A DNA stretch of 64,000 nt from Piper betle (taxonomy: Eukaryota; Streptophyta; Magnoliopsida; Piperales; Piperaceae). How positions within the stretch are numbered: position 1 is the stretch's first letter; every line of letters begins with the position of its first letter. The stretch covers positions 62,001 through 126,000 of the forward strand of contig JAURVB010013132.1 in the NCBI GenBank assembly GCA_033002965.1, in the 5' to 3' direction. The position numbers were made by a program, and so were the translations under genes. Below are positions 1 to 11,067 of this stretch, one piece after another. Under the pieces are notes generated by a model that saw only the letters and a program-made list of their open reading frames with translations, was not told the origin of the DNA and did no database searches.

Positions 1-1
1 C

Positions 2-88
2 TTGGTAGGAGAGTTGTTGCCTGGTAGCCTGGACGAAGCTTTTCCGAAGTACGTCGCCGTCGACAAAGGAGGAGCCTGGGCGTCGTGA
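2..88 (+). other. Possible C-terminal tail of a gene cut by the window edge
   Basis: Frame 2 is open from the first base to a TGA at 86-88, giving about 28 residues that include the run GSLDEAFPKYVAVDKGG. The local base composition is more balanced than the AT-rich DNA downstream, as in an exon. I do not recognise the family, and an open frame this short can occur by chance. A 20-bp direct duplication (about 119-138 and 142-161) follows. Confidence 0.2.
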
Positions 89-164
89 AGAAGAAATCGG
101 GAAAGATAGATGGGTTGGAGATCTCTTCTGCATGAAACTGTGATCTCTTCTGCATGAAACCATG

Positions 165-305
165 GTTGCATGAATCTGAATCGGAATCGGAATCGGTTTT
201 TGAGGGAGTCGGAATCGGAATCGAAATCTGTCTAAATCGGCCAGGAATCGGTTCAGTTGAATCGGTCTGAATAGATCCGAATCGGTGTGAATAGATCTAA
301 ATCGG
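165..305. repeat. Degenerate GAATCG hexamer repeat
   Basis: Repeated GAATCG/AATCGG units occur with interruptions throughout this stretch (for example GAATCGGAATCGGAATCGG near 178). It looks like a decayed simple-sequence array. No coding potential is visible. Confidence 0.6.
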
Positions 306-480
306 TCATATATAATATTTGACAACTCATAAAATAAATATATAAAAATTAAATATTGATGTCATTTTAATATTATTGTGTGTATTATATTTTATAATAT
401 TTTTTAAAAAAATTTTAATTATTTAGAATTAGTTATTATTTTTAACACGAGTCAAGTTTTAATTACGAGAATGCCACTGA

Positions 481-790
481 GTGGCACCGCCCTCCTTCCC
501 GCCGCCGCAGCCGCACCTCCCCGGCCTGCGACCGCCGCGCCCCGCCCCCTTCCCCCAGACCCGCCCCGCCCCGCCCCGCCCCACCCCGCCCAGCCCTCGC
601 CTGCCCCGCCCGCCCTCGCCCGCTGCGCCCCGCCTCCCCCGCCAGCCCCGCCAGCCTCGCCCTACGCCTGTCGCGCCCCGCCCCCCTCCCCCAAATCCGC
701 CCTGCCCCGCCCTCGCCCGCCCCGCCCCCCCTCCCCCAGATCCGCCCCGCCCCCGTCCGCCCGCCCACCCGCCCTCGCCCGCCGTGGTCG
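481..790. repeat. C-rich, strand-skewed low-complexity tract
   Basis: About 300 bases of the plus strand are mostly C with scattered G, T and A, in runs such as CCCCGCC and CCCTCCCCCA. Three imperfect copies of a block with the core CTCCCCCAGATCCGCCC-like sequence (near 550, 687 and 731) show it grew by internal duplication. The open frames here on both strands (Pro/Ala-rich or Gly/Arg-rich) are composition artefacts. The minus strand has many G3+ runs and could form G-quadruplexes; the plus strand could form i-motifs. Confidence 0.7.
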
Positions 791-905
791 GAAGGTCGGG
801 CGGAGCTGAGATCGGACGGCAGAAGCACGGCGGAGGGCGGCAGCTGAGATCAACCGAGTCAGCCCTGAAATCGGATCGGCGCGACGCCGATTCGTGCAAC
901 CCGGC

Positions 906-2150
906 ATGAAACCGTGTCCCCTTGCAATTAGTCCAAGCCCATGACCATATGTCAAGTTCTGATTATGTCCTTTTGCTGCTTCAGACCCGTCTAAGGTTCA
1001 AACAACCACCAACCTTGGTCTGGATCAGAATCAAGTCGCCCCCGTATTTGAAATTGAAGCAGCCAAGATTATCTGTTTGGTCTAGATTTGATAAAAAGAA
1101 AAAGGAAATTATTTAGTGGCTTTATTAACCTCAGATCGAAACGAAACTTGTTATCCTAATGTTTTTAGGCATTCCAGATGCACCTGCAAAGACATTTTGA
1201 AGGTTTGAAGACAAAAAGGGGTGAACTAGGGTATTAGAGTCAAGGTTATCAAAGTTACATAAAGTTAAAAGCGACTAAACCACTATTTTGTGCAACCCTA
1301 AAAATCAAAGTAAATAGTGATTCATGGTTATCAAACTATCGTGGATTAAATTAGGGGTTTGAGTTAAATCCTAAAGAACTATGTAAAATTTTCTATGTTA
1401 TTCCTTATTTACGACACATTATTTTTATTTTCTATAACACTATTTTGCTGGGTGGCAATGGCCCCTCGGTCCCATTGAACCCTCGAACTTGAAGCAAAAA
1501 CCGATTCGCAAGGATGGAAATCCCACGCCAAACACATAAGGTGATATCAGTTTATTAAGAATATCAACTAGGCTTAAATCCACAAAATTAAAATATTAGG
1601 TTCTATTGGTGTGTTCGAGGTTCTAGACACCTAAGCTTGGGATATCCTAACACACTAACAGTAACACAATATCAGAATTTTTATTTAAGAATTCAATCTT
1701 TAGTTGGTAACCCAATAGTTAGATTACCAAGGTGAATTGAGATCTGGAACTTAAAAGATGTTGAATTAGATAGATTTGGGTAGCTCCTAAAGAGCGAATT
1801 GAGATGTTCTAATCACCCAACCTAATTGTACAAATAGTGATTTTTACTAATTAAATCTTTTATCATTATCAAATTAATTAACTTCATCATGAATTTAATT
1901 AAAATCACATGGTGAGTTTGTTTTATAATTAAACAATCATGGAAATTATTATTATGTTGCTTATTTGATTCATTATTGTTTGGCACATAATCAGAGATGA
2001 CTCGCACACGACCTAAATTTATAAAGTTGGAATCTTTTTATTGTTACAACCTTAATTTAGTGATTTAGGTAACATTTAACTGCACACAATCAATAAGCAC
2101 ACAATGGACAACTCAAAAACTAATAAAGATTTGACCTTTATATAAAAATC
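906..2150. other. AT-rich intergenic DNA, unassigned
   Basis: No frame with protein-family features is visible. A moderately complex patch at about 1440-1800 looks like decayed repeat DNA but I could not find its borders. Confidence 0.4.
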
Positions 2151-2259
2151 ATATCTTTACAATGATCTAGCATGCAAAAGATGGTGATTAATATATCAAC
2201 ATGATCAAAATGATGAGAACTATGTGCTCTAGGAAGGATCTATATGCTACCAATGCAAA

Positions 2260-2660
2260 CATGCAAAAAGGAGAAAAGAGGGAAGAAGGCGGTATACTCG
2301 GGGAAGAAAAGAGGAAGGAGAAGGAAGAGACAGAGGAGGCAAGGAAGAAGAGGGGAAGGGAAGGTTGGGACGGTGGCGGAGATGACAAGGAGGGGCGGCG
2401 ACAGAGCTGGGAAAAGAGGGGAAGAGAGGATGAAAAGGGGGTGGCTAGGGTTTTATAAAAAACCAACCAGACTCTTGTGCAATAGCACCCTGGGGGTACC
2501 CTTGCGCCCTATGCTAGGATGCATGTGCACATCGTACGAGGGCACAACGGCCTCAGGATGGAGAGGCACTTAGTGGTAGGGAGGGAAGAAGAAGGAAAGA
2601 AGGGAAACAGGAGGAAGGGAAGGAAGCGAAAAGAAAGGAAAAGGGGTGGGAAGGATTCTA
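2260..2660. repeat. Purine-rich (GGA/GAA) low-complexity tract
   Basis: The plus strand is almost all A and G at 2260-2450 and again at 2570-2660. The Lys/Glu/Arg-rich and Ser/Pro-rich open frames here are composition artefacts. Such tracts are common in leaders of plant LTR elements, and an LTR-like end lies downstream at 4503, but a link is not proven. Confidence 0.5.
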
Positions 2661-2739
2661 AACACACCCACTTAGCACCAACCCGATTGAACCAGACTAG
2701 CTATATGCTAACCAAATTTAACCAAAAGGAAAACTGATT

Positions 2740-4503
2740 GTAAAAATACCGGACCAACAAGCCAAGTTTTACATACCTAACAAGGTTTAACCAATCATTA
2801 AGCAAGATAATTAATTTAGGTATGTCTCTTAGTGTATTATGCTTATGTGGTGGTCTCGCCTTGTTTTACGTGTATTATTGGTCAGCAAGTGATTAGGGTT
2901 TTCTTTTCACTTGTTAGAATATGTAGAATGAGCTTTTCCAATTAAGATAAGGAACTCAACTCATCCAGGTTTGTAGGACTCTCTCTGATTGGCTCTATCG
3001 TGGATTTGATTTATGACCATGGGACAAAGTCGATTGAGTTTTGTTGGATCCCACCAACTTTGGGTCCTCTATACGAATTTTTGCATGTAGTTTATAAAAT
3101 TTTAAAGCTGAGATCTCTTGATAGTTATTAAACTGATGATCTAGAAATAGTATGATATAAATGTGTGTGATGGATTTCCCTTTTGTGTGTTTCTTCCTCT
3201 CTTCTTCTATCCCTGCTAGCAGCGGAATTTCTTGGCATGGGCCTTGTGTGGTTGGGGAGCTGGCTTGTGGTATGGTGTAGCCGGCAATGATTCAGCACCA
3301 ATTATTTTCTATGTTGCGTGGTTGGTACTTTGTGGTCTAATGTAGCCAAGGTTGATCCGGCACCAGTACCCATGTGTTGAGTAGTTGCTATGGATTTATT
3401 GGTTTCCTGTAATTCCTCGTGGGTACTATTGTACCCATCAGTCAATTTGACATTCTCAGTAGTTATTTTTAGACCCGTACTTAACTTTGATTGATTACTA
3501 GTAGTTTTCCTATATATATGCAAGTGAATGTCTCTTTTAGTGGCCGGCATAGGTGTTTGATTTATTTTGCATCAAGAGGCTCATGGTGGGGGATGGTACC
3601 TGATGCTGTGTATTTTTGGAGCTTGTGTTGTTTGATTTATTTATTTTGGGTTATGTAACTTATGTATTCAGGAACCTCGGGTTCATGTGATGTATGATGA
3701 TGTGGGTGGAGGCCCTAATGCATATGTGATGTGTTGGATGGCTTGTGAGCTATCAATGTTGTATTATGTTGTTATAATTATTATTTTTGTGCAAGGTGTA
3801 ACTTTGGGGCATTTTAACAATTGTCGGTAGGGTGTATAAGCATCAAAGTCTCGAAACTAATATTGAAGCCTAATAGGTACGCAAATCTTATTTAGTAATA
3901 GTTGTGTGTGAGTTGTAGAGTAATATGGACTGGAGGAGCTTACGATTCATACTTCTTGAAGGGTTCACACGAAGACAAAGATTTCAGGTATGATGCCCTG
4001 ACACTAGTTGAAGGCTATGTGTTTAATTTTCTGTTTATAGGTATGTGGAATAGGTAACCATGAGCCTCGTGTTTATGCATATTAAGCTCTGCATAATCTA
4101 AGAATAAAGTATTTATCTCAAAAATTGAAACTAAGTATAAAAACTGGATCATGCATCCACATTATGAAAAACTCAACCTCTTAGTTGGATTGGGGGTGTT
4201 GCCTTCGTGTAACTCAAAGTGCTCATCTACATTATGTAAAGTCACTCTTTTAGTTGTCAAAGAGGTGTTGCCTCTCCTGTGACTCAAACTGCTCATATTA
4301 TGAGCCTTAAACTTAAGAGTCATCATCTGGTAGTATGATCAACATGCATTATATTTAAACCATATAAGGTTACTGTCTTCAGCCTCATTGAGGGTTGAGA
4401 TCCACTTTCGCAATGTAAATCTCACAAGTAGTCCACTAAATAAGTTTTCAAATTACAACATTTCAGTTTGGTCTATCTTTGGACCGAAAAATGAGGTGTT
4501 ACA
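2740..4503 (+). repeat. Possible LTR-derived sequence ending in GTGTTACA
   Basis: The stretch ends with GTGTTACA at about 4496-4503, the same terminal octamer as the B-type LTRs elsewhere in the window. An internal direct repeat of about 55 bp (near 3242-3295 and 3313-3360, sharing 'tgtagcc' and 'cggcacca'-like cores) is visible. I found no matching TGTAAAAC-type start and no primer-binding site after the end, so this may be a fragment or a chance match. Confidence 0.3.
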
Positions 4504-5560
4504 GCCTAATTAGAGTCACAGTAACCATGCAATGTAAAGTCCCATGTAGGAGAAATGAGAATCTCTTGTCCGGGTGATAGACTTAGAGATATTGAAGAAT
4601 AGGCAGGCATGGTAGCATCAAGATGTGTTCACGCATAAATTGACTCACAATGAAACCCGAACAAGTTATATATCTCTATCAGGTAATAATGTAAAAGATT
4701 TGGCACCCAAGCAAGCGTCAATATGAGCAAAATCTATTGTTGTTGCTCCAAGGGGTAAGAACAAGGATGCCATGCGCAAGCTTCCCACACTCGCACAGAA
4801 TATCTAATGTATATTTTCAATGAAAAGGTAGCTAGCCTTTAGATGATAGGGCAACTTCTATGCCAAGAAAATATTCAATAGCTCCCAAGTCCTTTATTTA
4901 GAAACAATTATTCACTTTTTTAGATGAACTTTAAATACACACAACTATTTGAATCATCCATACTTGTAATTAAAATATCCACTATTATAGTAACTAGGTA
5001 AGATGTCGCACCATGCGCAACCCATACCAGTTAAAATTTAATTTTATATATAAATTCTCATTTAATAATGAGATAGATTGTAATAATATAATATCTTAGA
5101 TATAGATTGTAATTGACCTTTAAGATATATCATATTTGAATGAAAAGATAAATTATAATTATTTGATTTTTTTATTATATTTTTTAAAGACAATTAGACA
5201 CACTCTTATTAGTAGGAAGTTTGAAATTAAGGTTAGTTGGATTTGAACCTATGACTTTTTATCGTAAAGATGTTTTTATTTTATATTTTAAGAAATTGAG
5301 GTTAGTGAGATTTGAACCCTTGACCCTTTGCTGGAAATATTTTAATTATATTTTTAGATTTTTTTATATTTTGATTAGCTGATTATTCTACTTTTAATCA
5401 AAGGCTAGTATTAAGTTCCCTTTTATTAATAAGAATATTTATTTTATGATATCTTTTATTTTTATTTAAGATGGTTTTTACTTCATAAATATTCAATATT
5501 GAATATTTAATTTGCTCATTTTTTTAAAATAGAGCATTTCTTGCTCTTTGTTTATGTAAT
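4504..5560. repeat. AT-rich intergenic DNA with a dispersed repeat
   Basis: No gene is seen. The segment at about 5370-5450 (Ttttgatta...ttttaatcaaagg...ttcccttttattaataa) has a diverged counterpart at about 57890-57965, so it belongs to a dispersed AT-rich repeat family. Confidence 0.4.
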
Positions 5561-5648
5561 TTCAAATTTTTTAAAGAATTTTTTTTGTATTTTTCTATTC
5601 AATTTTTTTTATAATTTTAATTTTTACAGTTTTATTTTATATTATTTA

Positions 5649-6428
5649 TTTAAGGAATATATAATGATGTCCTTTTATTTTACCAATTCTCGTAAATTGT
5701 GAACGTTTTCCTGATTTTAATAGTCTTATAGAATATTTATAGGTTTATGCAAGTGTTTAGAAAAGCCATTGTTGAAAGGTTGAGCATGTGCAAGACCAAT
5801 TCTTGGAACTAGACACTCATCATTACTATAAAATTTGTATTTAAGGAATATATCATGGTGTCCTGTTATTTTCCACATCATTCTCTTCAGTTGTGAATGT
5901 TTTTTTCAGATTTTATTAGTGATGTAGAATATTTATAGGTTTTTTTCGAGCATTAAAAAAAACCATTGTTGAAAAAGTTGAGCAGGTGCAAGGCTCTTTC
6001 AACGCTTGCAACTAGATATTGATGATCATGACTATTCCATTCCAAGTATAGTTATTTTGACAATTTTTTTACGTTATGTATTTAAGGAATATATGATGTT
6101 CTTTTATTTTCCAAATTGTTTTCAATTGTGAATGTTTTTCTGATTTTAATTGTCCTATTGAATGTTTATAGGTTTTTTCGAGTGTTTAGAAAAGTCATCC
6201 TTGAAAAAGTTGAGCAGGTGCAAGTTTTTTAATTCAACTCTTGCAACTAGATACTGATCATTACTATTCCATTCCAAGTATATCCATTATATTTTAATTT
6301 TGACTGTTTTTTATGTTATGCATTTAAGGAATATATGATGATGCACTTTTATTTTCCAAATTCTCTTCAATGGCAAATGCTTTTCTGAATTTAATAGCCT
6401 TATTGAATATTTATAGGTCTTTTTCGAG
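5649..6428 (+). repeat. Tandem array of about 240-bp AT-rich repeats, 3.5 units
   Basis: Four copies start with TTTAAGGAATATAT at 5649, 5840, 6081 and 6323, giving spacings of 191, 241 and 242 bp. Each contains the ordered blocks 'ttttattttcc', 'gtgaatgttttt', 'atttataggt', 'gttgagcaggtgcaag' and 'cttgcaactagata'. The last copy stops at 6428. The tail of a further unit is visible just upstream, at about 5600-5648. Copies are clearly diverged, so the array is old. Confidence 0.7.
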
Positions 6429-6999
6429 TTAGGTCGGATCATGAGCCGAACTAACTCGTGAGTTAACTATGGCTCGACTTGGCGCATATTCAACTAAAAA
6501 AAGAATTAAATTGGACTAAATGGCTCGAAATAAATAACTCCACTTGAATCGTTTGATTTTGAATCTGATACGAGTGTAATAGTTGGTACTTTTACCATTA
6601 TTACCGAGTTTGTGTTTTCTTCTCTTGAGAAATAAACATCAATAGTAGACTCTTTATTTTTATACCCATAAAATTTTTCTTTATATATTTAGTCAAGACT
6701 AATATCATATATTTATAATTCTTCAGTTTATTTGGTTGAATATATTGAGTACAATCATATTATATTGATATCCAATGTTTTTACATGTCAGGGGATAATC
6801 GGTTAAGTTAAATTTCACGGATTAAGTAATTGAATAAGGTTTACCTATGGTGAACAAGTTGTACACTATCACATATAGACAAAGTCTATATCATTAATAG
6901 GATGTTCATCATGAAAATCAGTTGTTCAGGAAGCTAAACACTTATGTTATACCTTAGGGTCAATTTAAATGAAGTCAATTATACGTAGGTAGCCAAAGA

Positions 7000-7460
7000 T
7001 CCAAATTAGACTCAAGAGTTGATTTTGGTTAACGGTTATGAACAAGTTCATCCAGGTCTACCCATTTAGGATTTATGAAGGGGGGTAGTTTAGTCTTTTA
7101 GGAATAGCTGAAGGATGTTCTAGGAATAGTGGGAAAGGATGGGAGTAATATATAAGGCTTTGGGGTGGTCAATCTCTCTTATTTTGCAACCCTAGTCGCC
7201 CTTCTCTCTCCTCCATCGTCTCTCTCTTCTACTCTCTCTCTCTACTCGCCTTCCCACACCTTGGGAAGTTTGTGGAGGGGTTTTTGCTGGAAGAATTTAG
7301 GCAAATCATTGGAGAAGAGGTTAATTCCAACTAACACAGGTTATTTTCATAGATTCATGCATAATCTTCATCATCCATGTTATTTTCATATTTTTTTCTC
7401 ATGTTCTATGCATGTCCCTAATTGCTCAATCCATCAAATTGATGTATAAGATGTTAACTC
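7000..7460 (+). promoter_or_regulatory. Promoter-like stretch, probably from an LTR fragment
   Basis: A TATA box (TATATAAG, 7149-7156) is followed within about 20-100 bases by a CT-rich leader (TCTCTCT runs at 7170-7250). This arrangement is usual in plant LTRs. The open frame at 7165-7449 starts without an ATG and shows no family features. Element A begins at 7875. I could not define LTR ends. Confidence 0.35.
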
Positions 7461-7874
7461 ATGTTTAAACTTGTAAATCAGTTCTACAAGTAATTCCTAT
7501 GATTTAATACTGATCTAAGGATGAATAGTTAAATTATAGCATGTTTAGTGCATTCTTCTTACAAGCATGCTTTTCTCTAGTTAAAAATCATGAAAAAGTA
7601 GGTTAAATCATTATAGATTAAAAACATATTATAACCCCTGATTTGATGTTTAGAGGCCATGGAAAATCTTATTTTTGTTTGATAAAATCTTATAAAACAC
7701 TAAAAAGATAAACAAACTTGAAATTGAAACCTTAGTCGCAGCACATAGTGCTGGCTAGCAGCACTGTACCACTACATATTCAAATTGTTGAAGACGAGGC
7801 TCAGCGCTGCAGGATCGAAAGCCATGGCTGTCAATGCCTCGACAATCACTTGACAGGAGTTTTTGTAAGGTCAG

Positions 7875-10800
7875 TGTAAAACCCTAGCTTCGGGTTGGGG
7901 TTTGCTAGGGTTTTACGCACTTGTAGTTTTTCCCTGTTTGTGTTAGTCTTGAGTTAGTTCAAAGGAGCTCAAGCCAGACAAGTTTTCAGACCATGAGTAT
8001 GGGGCCCAGATAGCTGTATGAACATGTTATGGAGGCTGAGTATGCCCAACATGCACATAATAGGTTTAGTTATGCTACAACAGACTATAAGTTATCAGTG
8101 TATACATGATGTATGTAGATTTTTTTTTATGAATTAGTGAGTGTTTAGGCTTAGATCTAGGTCATTGTAGAGTTTAGTATCCATTTGTGATTTTCAGGAT
8201 AGATCATTTACATGCATCGCAAGGATTTTGGACTACCGGATTGCCCTATGGGCCTAGCTTGATTAAGTCGTAGATTTTCACGCAATTGAATTCAAGGTTT
8301 CGAGGCCCACGTAGCCTTCTTACATTGATTCCTGCCTACAAAGTCACTTTTAAGACTCGAGTCAATTTTTGCTTTGGACAATCTCGATCGAAGCTTTTTT
8401 TTTTTCATATATATATATATATAGGTGGGCCCCACTAAGTCCACGAGTTGTCAGACATTCAAATCATGCTACGTGGCAAGATCAGAGCCATCACCCATCT
8501 ATTTTCAAAGATTTTCACACATTTTTGGAGTTTTCCACCCCTAGCGCCATCGCCTCTTTGGCTTACTGCCTGTGAGTCTTCGGCCCACCCCTGACCACAG
8601 GACCAGTACCACCATGATCGCCTCACGGCCAACTATTGTCCCATACCCAGTCACCACCACCAACACCGCCGCAGTCACCGTTGGCGACAGCTTTTGTTTG
8701 TCGGTATTCCACTACTGCCACTGCCGTTCGGGCTATTTTCCAGCGCCCGCAAGCCTCCTCTGGTGAGGCCAAACACCTAGATAGGTTTATCTCGTCAAGA
8801 TCTTCATTTTGAGACCACCCACGACCACTATCGTGGTAGCGATCACTTCCAGTGACCCTACCACACCTGGTGGTGGTTTTGCCCCTTTCCAACCAGTAGC
8901 CGATCGGACCTTACCGATGACCACTGCCATCATGTCCACATCAACACCCTCTGTCAATAGTGACCTATGACAACCTCTGCCATGCTACCGTTGGTATTTT
9001 TCAACAACAGGCACGCATATGCCCATGTCATGTTCACCTATTCGTGTCTACCTACTTGTCTGTGTCCCTCTCCGTGCCAGCTATCTAGACCAGCCCATTT
9101 GACCCAGCCCACTAGTTTATCTGATCCAAACATAGTTAACTCGGCCGACCTGATGTAGTTCAGTGCAGTTAATCTAGTTCAACTCATTTTCAACCTCTTT
9201 TTTGCTGTTTTTTAACTATTTTTGGCAATTCGAGACACCCTACATTAGTTTAAATGCATATTCATATTGTTTAGAATATTTTGACATGTATGAGTATCTA
9301 TTATTTATTTATTATTTATTTGTTTATTTATCTATTTGTTTATTCATTATTGTTTATTTATTTTTATTTATATGTTTATCGTATATGATAAATTGTTTGC
9401 GTGATTATTTATTAATATTAGTTACATATTTACATATTAATATTAGTTTTATTTATGTTCACTAAATTGTATATATTTATTTATATATTTATCTATTTCT
9501 TCGTTGTGTGTATGTTATTATTCATTGTAGTAATTATGTACTTTTGTATTGGATAGCTATGATATTATTATTATTATTATTAATGATTAATTAAAATTAA
9601 GTAATTATTTATTTATTTATTTATATGTTTACTAACACAAGTATATGTGATATTTACTTGTGTTTAGCCGTGCATTTATATAGTATAATGATATTATTAT
9701 TTTATAATTCAAATATTATTTATTTTTAGGTATTTATTATTTATCTATTTATTCATGAGTGTGTTTATTTATTTATTTATTATTTGTTTATTAGTCATTT
9801 TCTTTATTATGTTTCAATTTGTGTACTGGATGTTTAGTTGTATGTTTATTTAGCATTATTTTGTTTATTACGATGTATTGATTATATGAACGCACACCAC
9901 GAGTGTGCATTATATAGAGACATCAATATTTTACTTAGCAATGAGTTTCGATGTAGGTTTTGAAGTCCAAGCTCACCGTAGATAAGACGTCAAGCTTGAA
10001 GCTTGGACCACAGATCCATGAGGACTCTTCTCAGTTTCTATCGTTATGTTCTATCATTGATTTGATTTCTAGATTGCAGGATATGTTTAGTGGTTGTTTT
10101 ATTGGGCCCCACTTAACATGGACCATTTAGACTTATTTTACTTTCGTGATTAACAACCCTCAAGGATAAGATCCATCGAGTCTGATTTCGAAAACAAGAT
10201 CTATAGCAGGTTGCCTTTGGGCTTATGTATATAATTCCCTTCCCAAGCCTATATATGACTTTATCGAATTTTCAATGGGACAAGGGACAGTGGAATTGAC
10301 TTGCATGTATCACGAGCGGTGCATGTGCCAGTCAAAGTGGGCTCTAGAATGGAGAGCGGTTCCCGAGGGATCCCGATAACTCCACATTTTGAGTTCATCA
10401 CACCGGAGAAATGTGGAGGTTTACGGGTATTATTTGGCACAGTGCACATCTGGACATGTGGTTTAGAAGGGTACTGAAGGCTACTGTTTGAGAGTACTCA
10501 ACTTTTATGCTCAGGGCCAGGAGTTATATGGAAGATATAGAAGGCTTTAGGATATACTGGTAGTCTTAAGGGATAGAAAAGAAAACGAGAAAATTTTGAG
10601 GCATCTGACTAGTCAAAATGGGCCACTATCAAGCTAGGCTGATTGCTCCTAATTAGTGCCTTTTGACAGTTCACATGGAGGATATGCATATTATTTTCTT
10701 TCTCGTGGAATTTTATATTCCACTTGCCAGTTTGTACTAGTTATTTTTCAGACCAGTAACACTCGCTATTGACATGTTTCCTATTATATATGTAGGTCTT

Positions 10801-11048
10801 GTGATCGTGAGTCAACTTTGGTGGGAAGACAGATACATACTACACACATTTGAACTCAATTACTTTTATTTATATTTGATGTTTTTTAATGCATATTTAG
10901 TAATGTCATGCATTCTCAAGATGCCAAGCAGGTTATTTCAATCTATATTATTGATCGAGTCTTATTGATTAGCAGCTTTAGACATAACTGGACTTGATCG
11001 TAACATTTTTTATTTAGTTCTTAGGTGAACTGAAATCAAGGTGATACG
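7875..11048 (+). repeat. 5' LTR of element A (3,174 bp)
   Basis: Starts TGTAAAACCC and ends GTGATACG, a mutated form of the GTGTTACA end in the B-type LTRs. It contains a (TA)n run at about 8407-8424, a moderately GC-rich part (8540-8960), a long TTTA-rich part (9290-9880), and blocks shared with B-type LTRs, such as the 'agtcaaagtgggctct' block near 10330. The frames at 8369-8892 and 9202-9465 are composition artefacts. Confidence 0.75.
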
Positions 11049-11052
11049 GTTT

Positions 11053-11067
11053 TAGTATCAGAGTCAT
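11053..11067 (+). other. Primer-binding site of element A (initiator tRNA-Met type)
   Basis: TAGTATCAGAGTCAT lies 4 bases after the LTR end. It is a slightly mutated form of the common plant retroelement site TGGTATCAGAGC, complementary to initiator tRNA-Met. Element B has the equivalent site in the same place. Confidence 0.65.

Noticed and set aside
459..955. Several long overlapping frames on both strands
   Set aside because: They are products of extreme C/G composition; the translations are Pro/Ala or Gly/Arg low complexity without any domain.
2188..2573. Lys/Glu/Arg-rich frames of 85-109 codons
   Set aside because: Purine-rich low-complexity DNA; no domain or splice context.
9202..9465. 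87-codon frame rich in Tyr, Phe and Leu, like a membrane protein
   Set aside because: It is a TTTA-rich LTR segment; the matching region of the other LTR copy (20800-21300) does not keep the frame.
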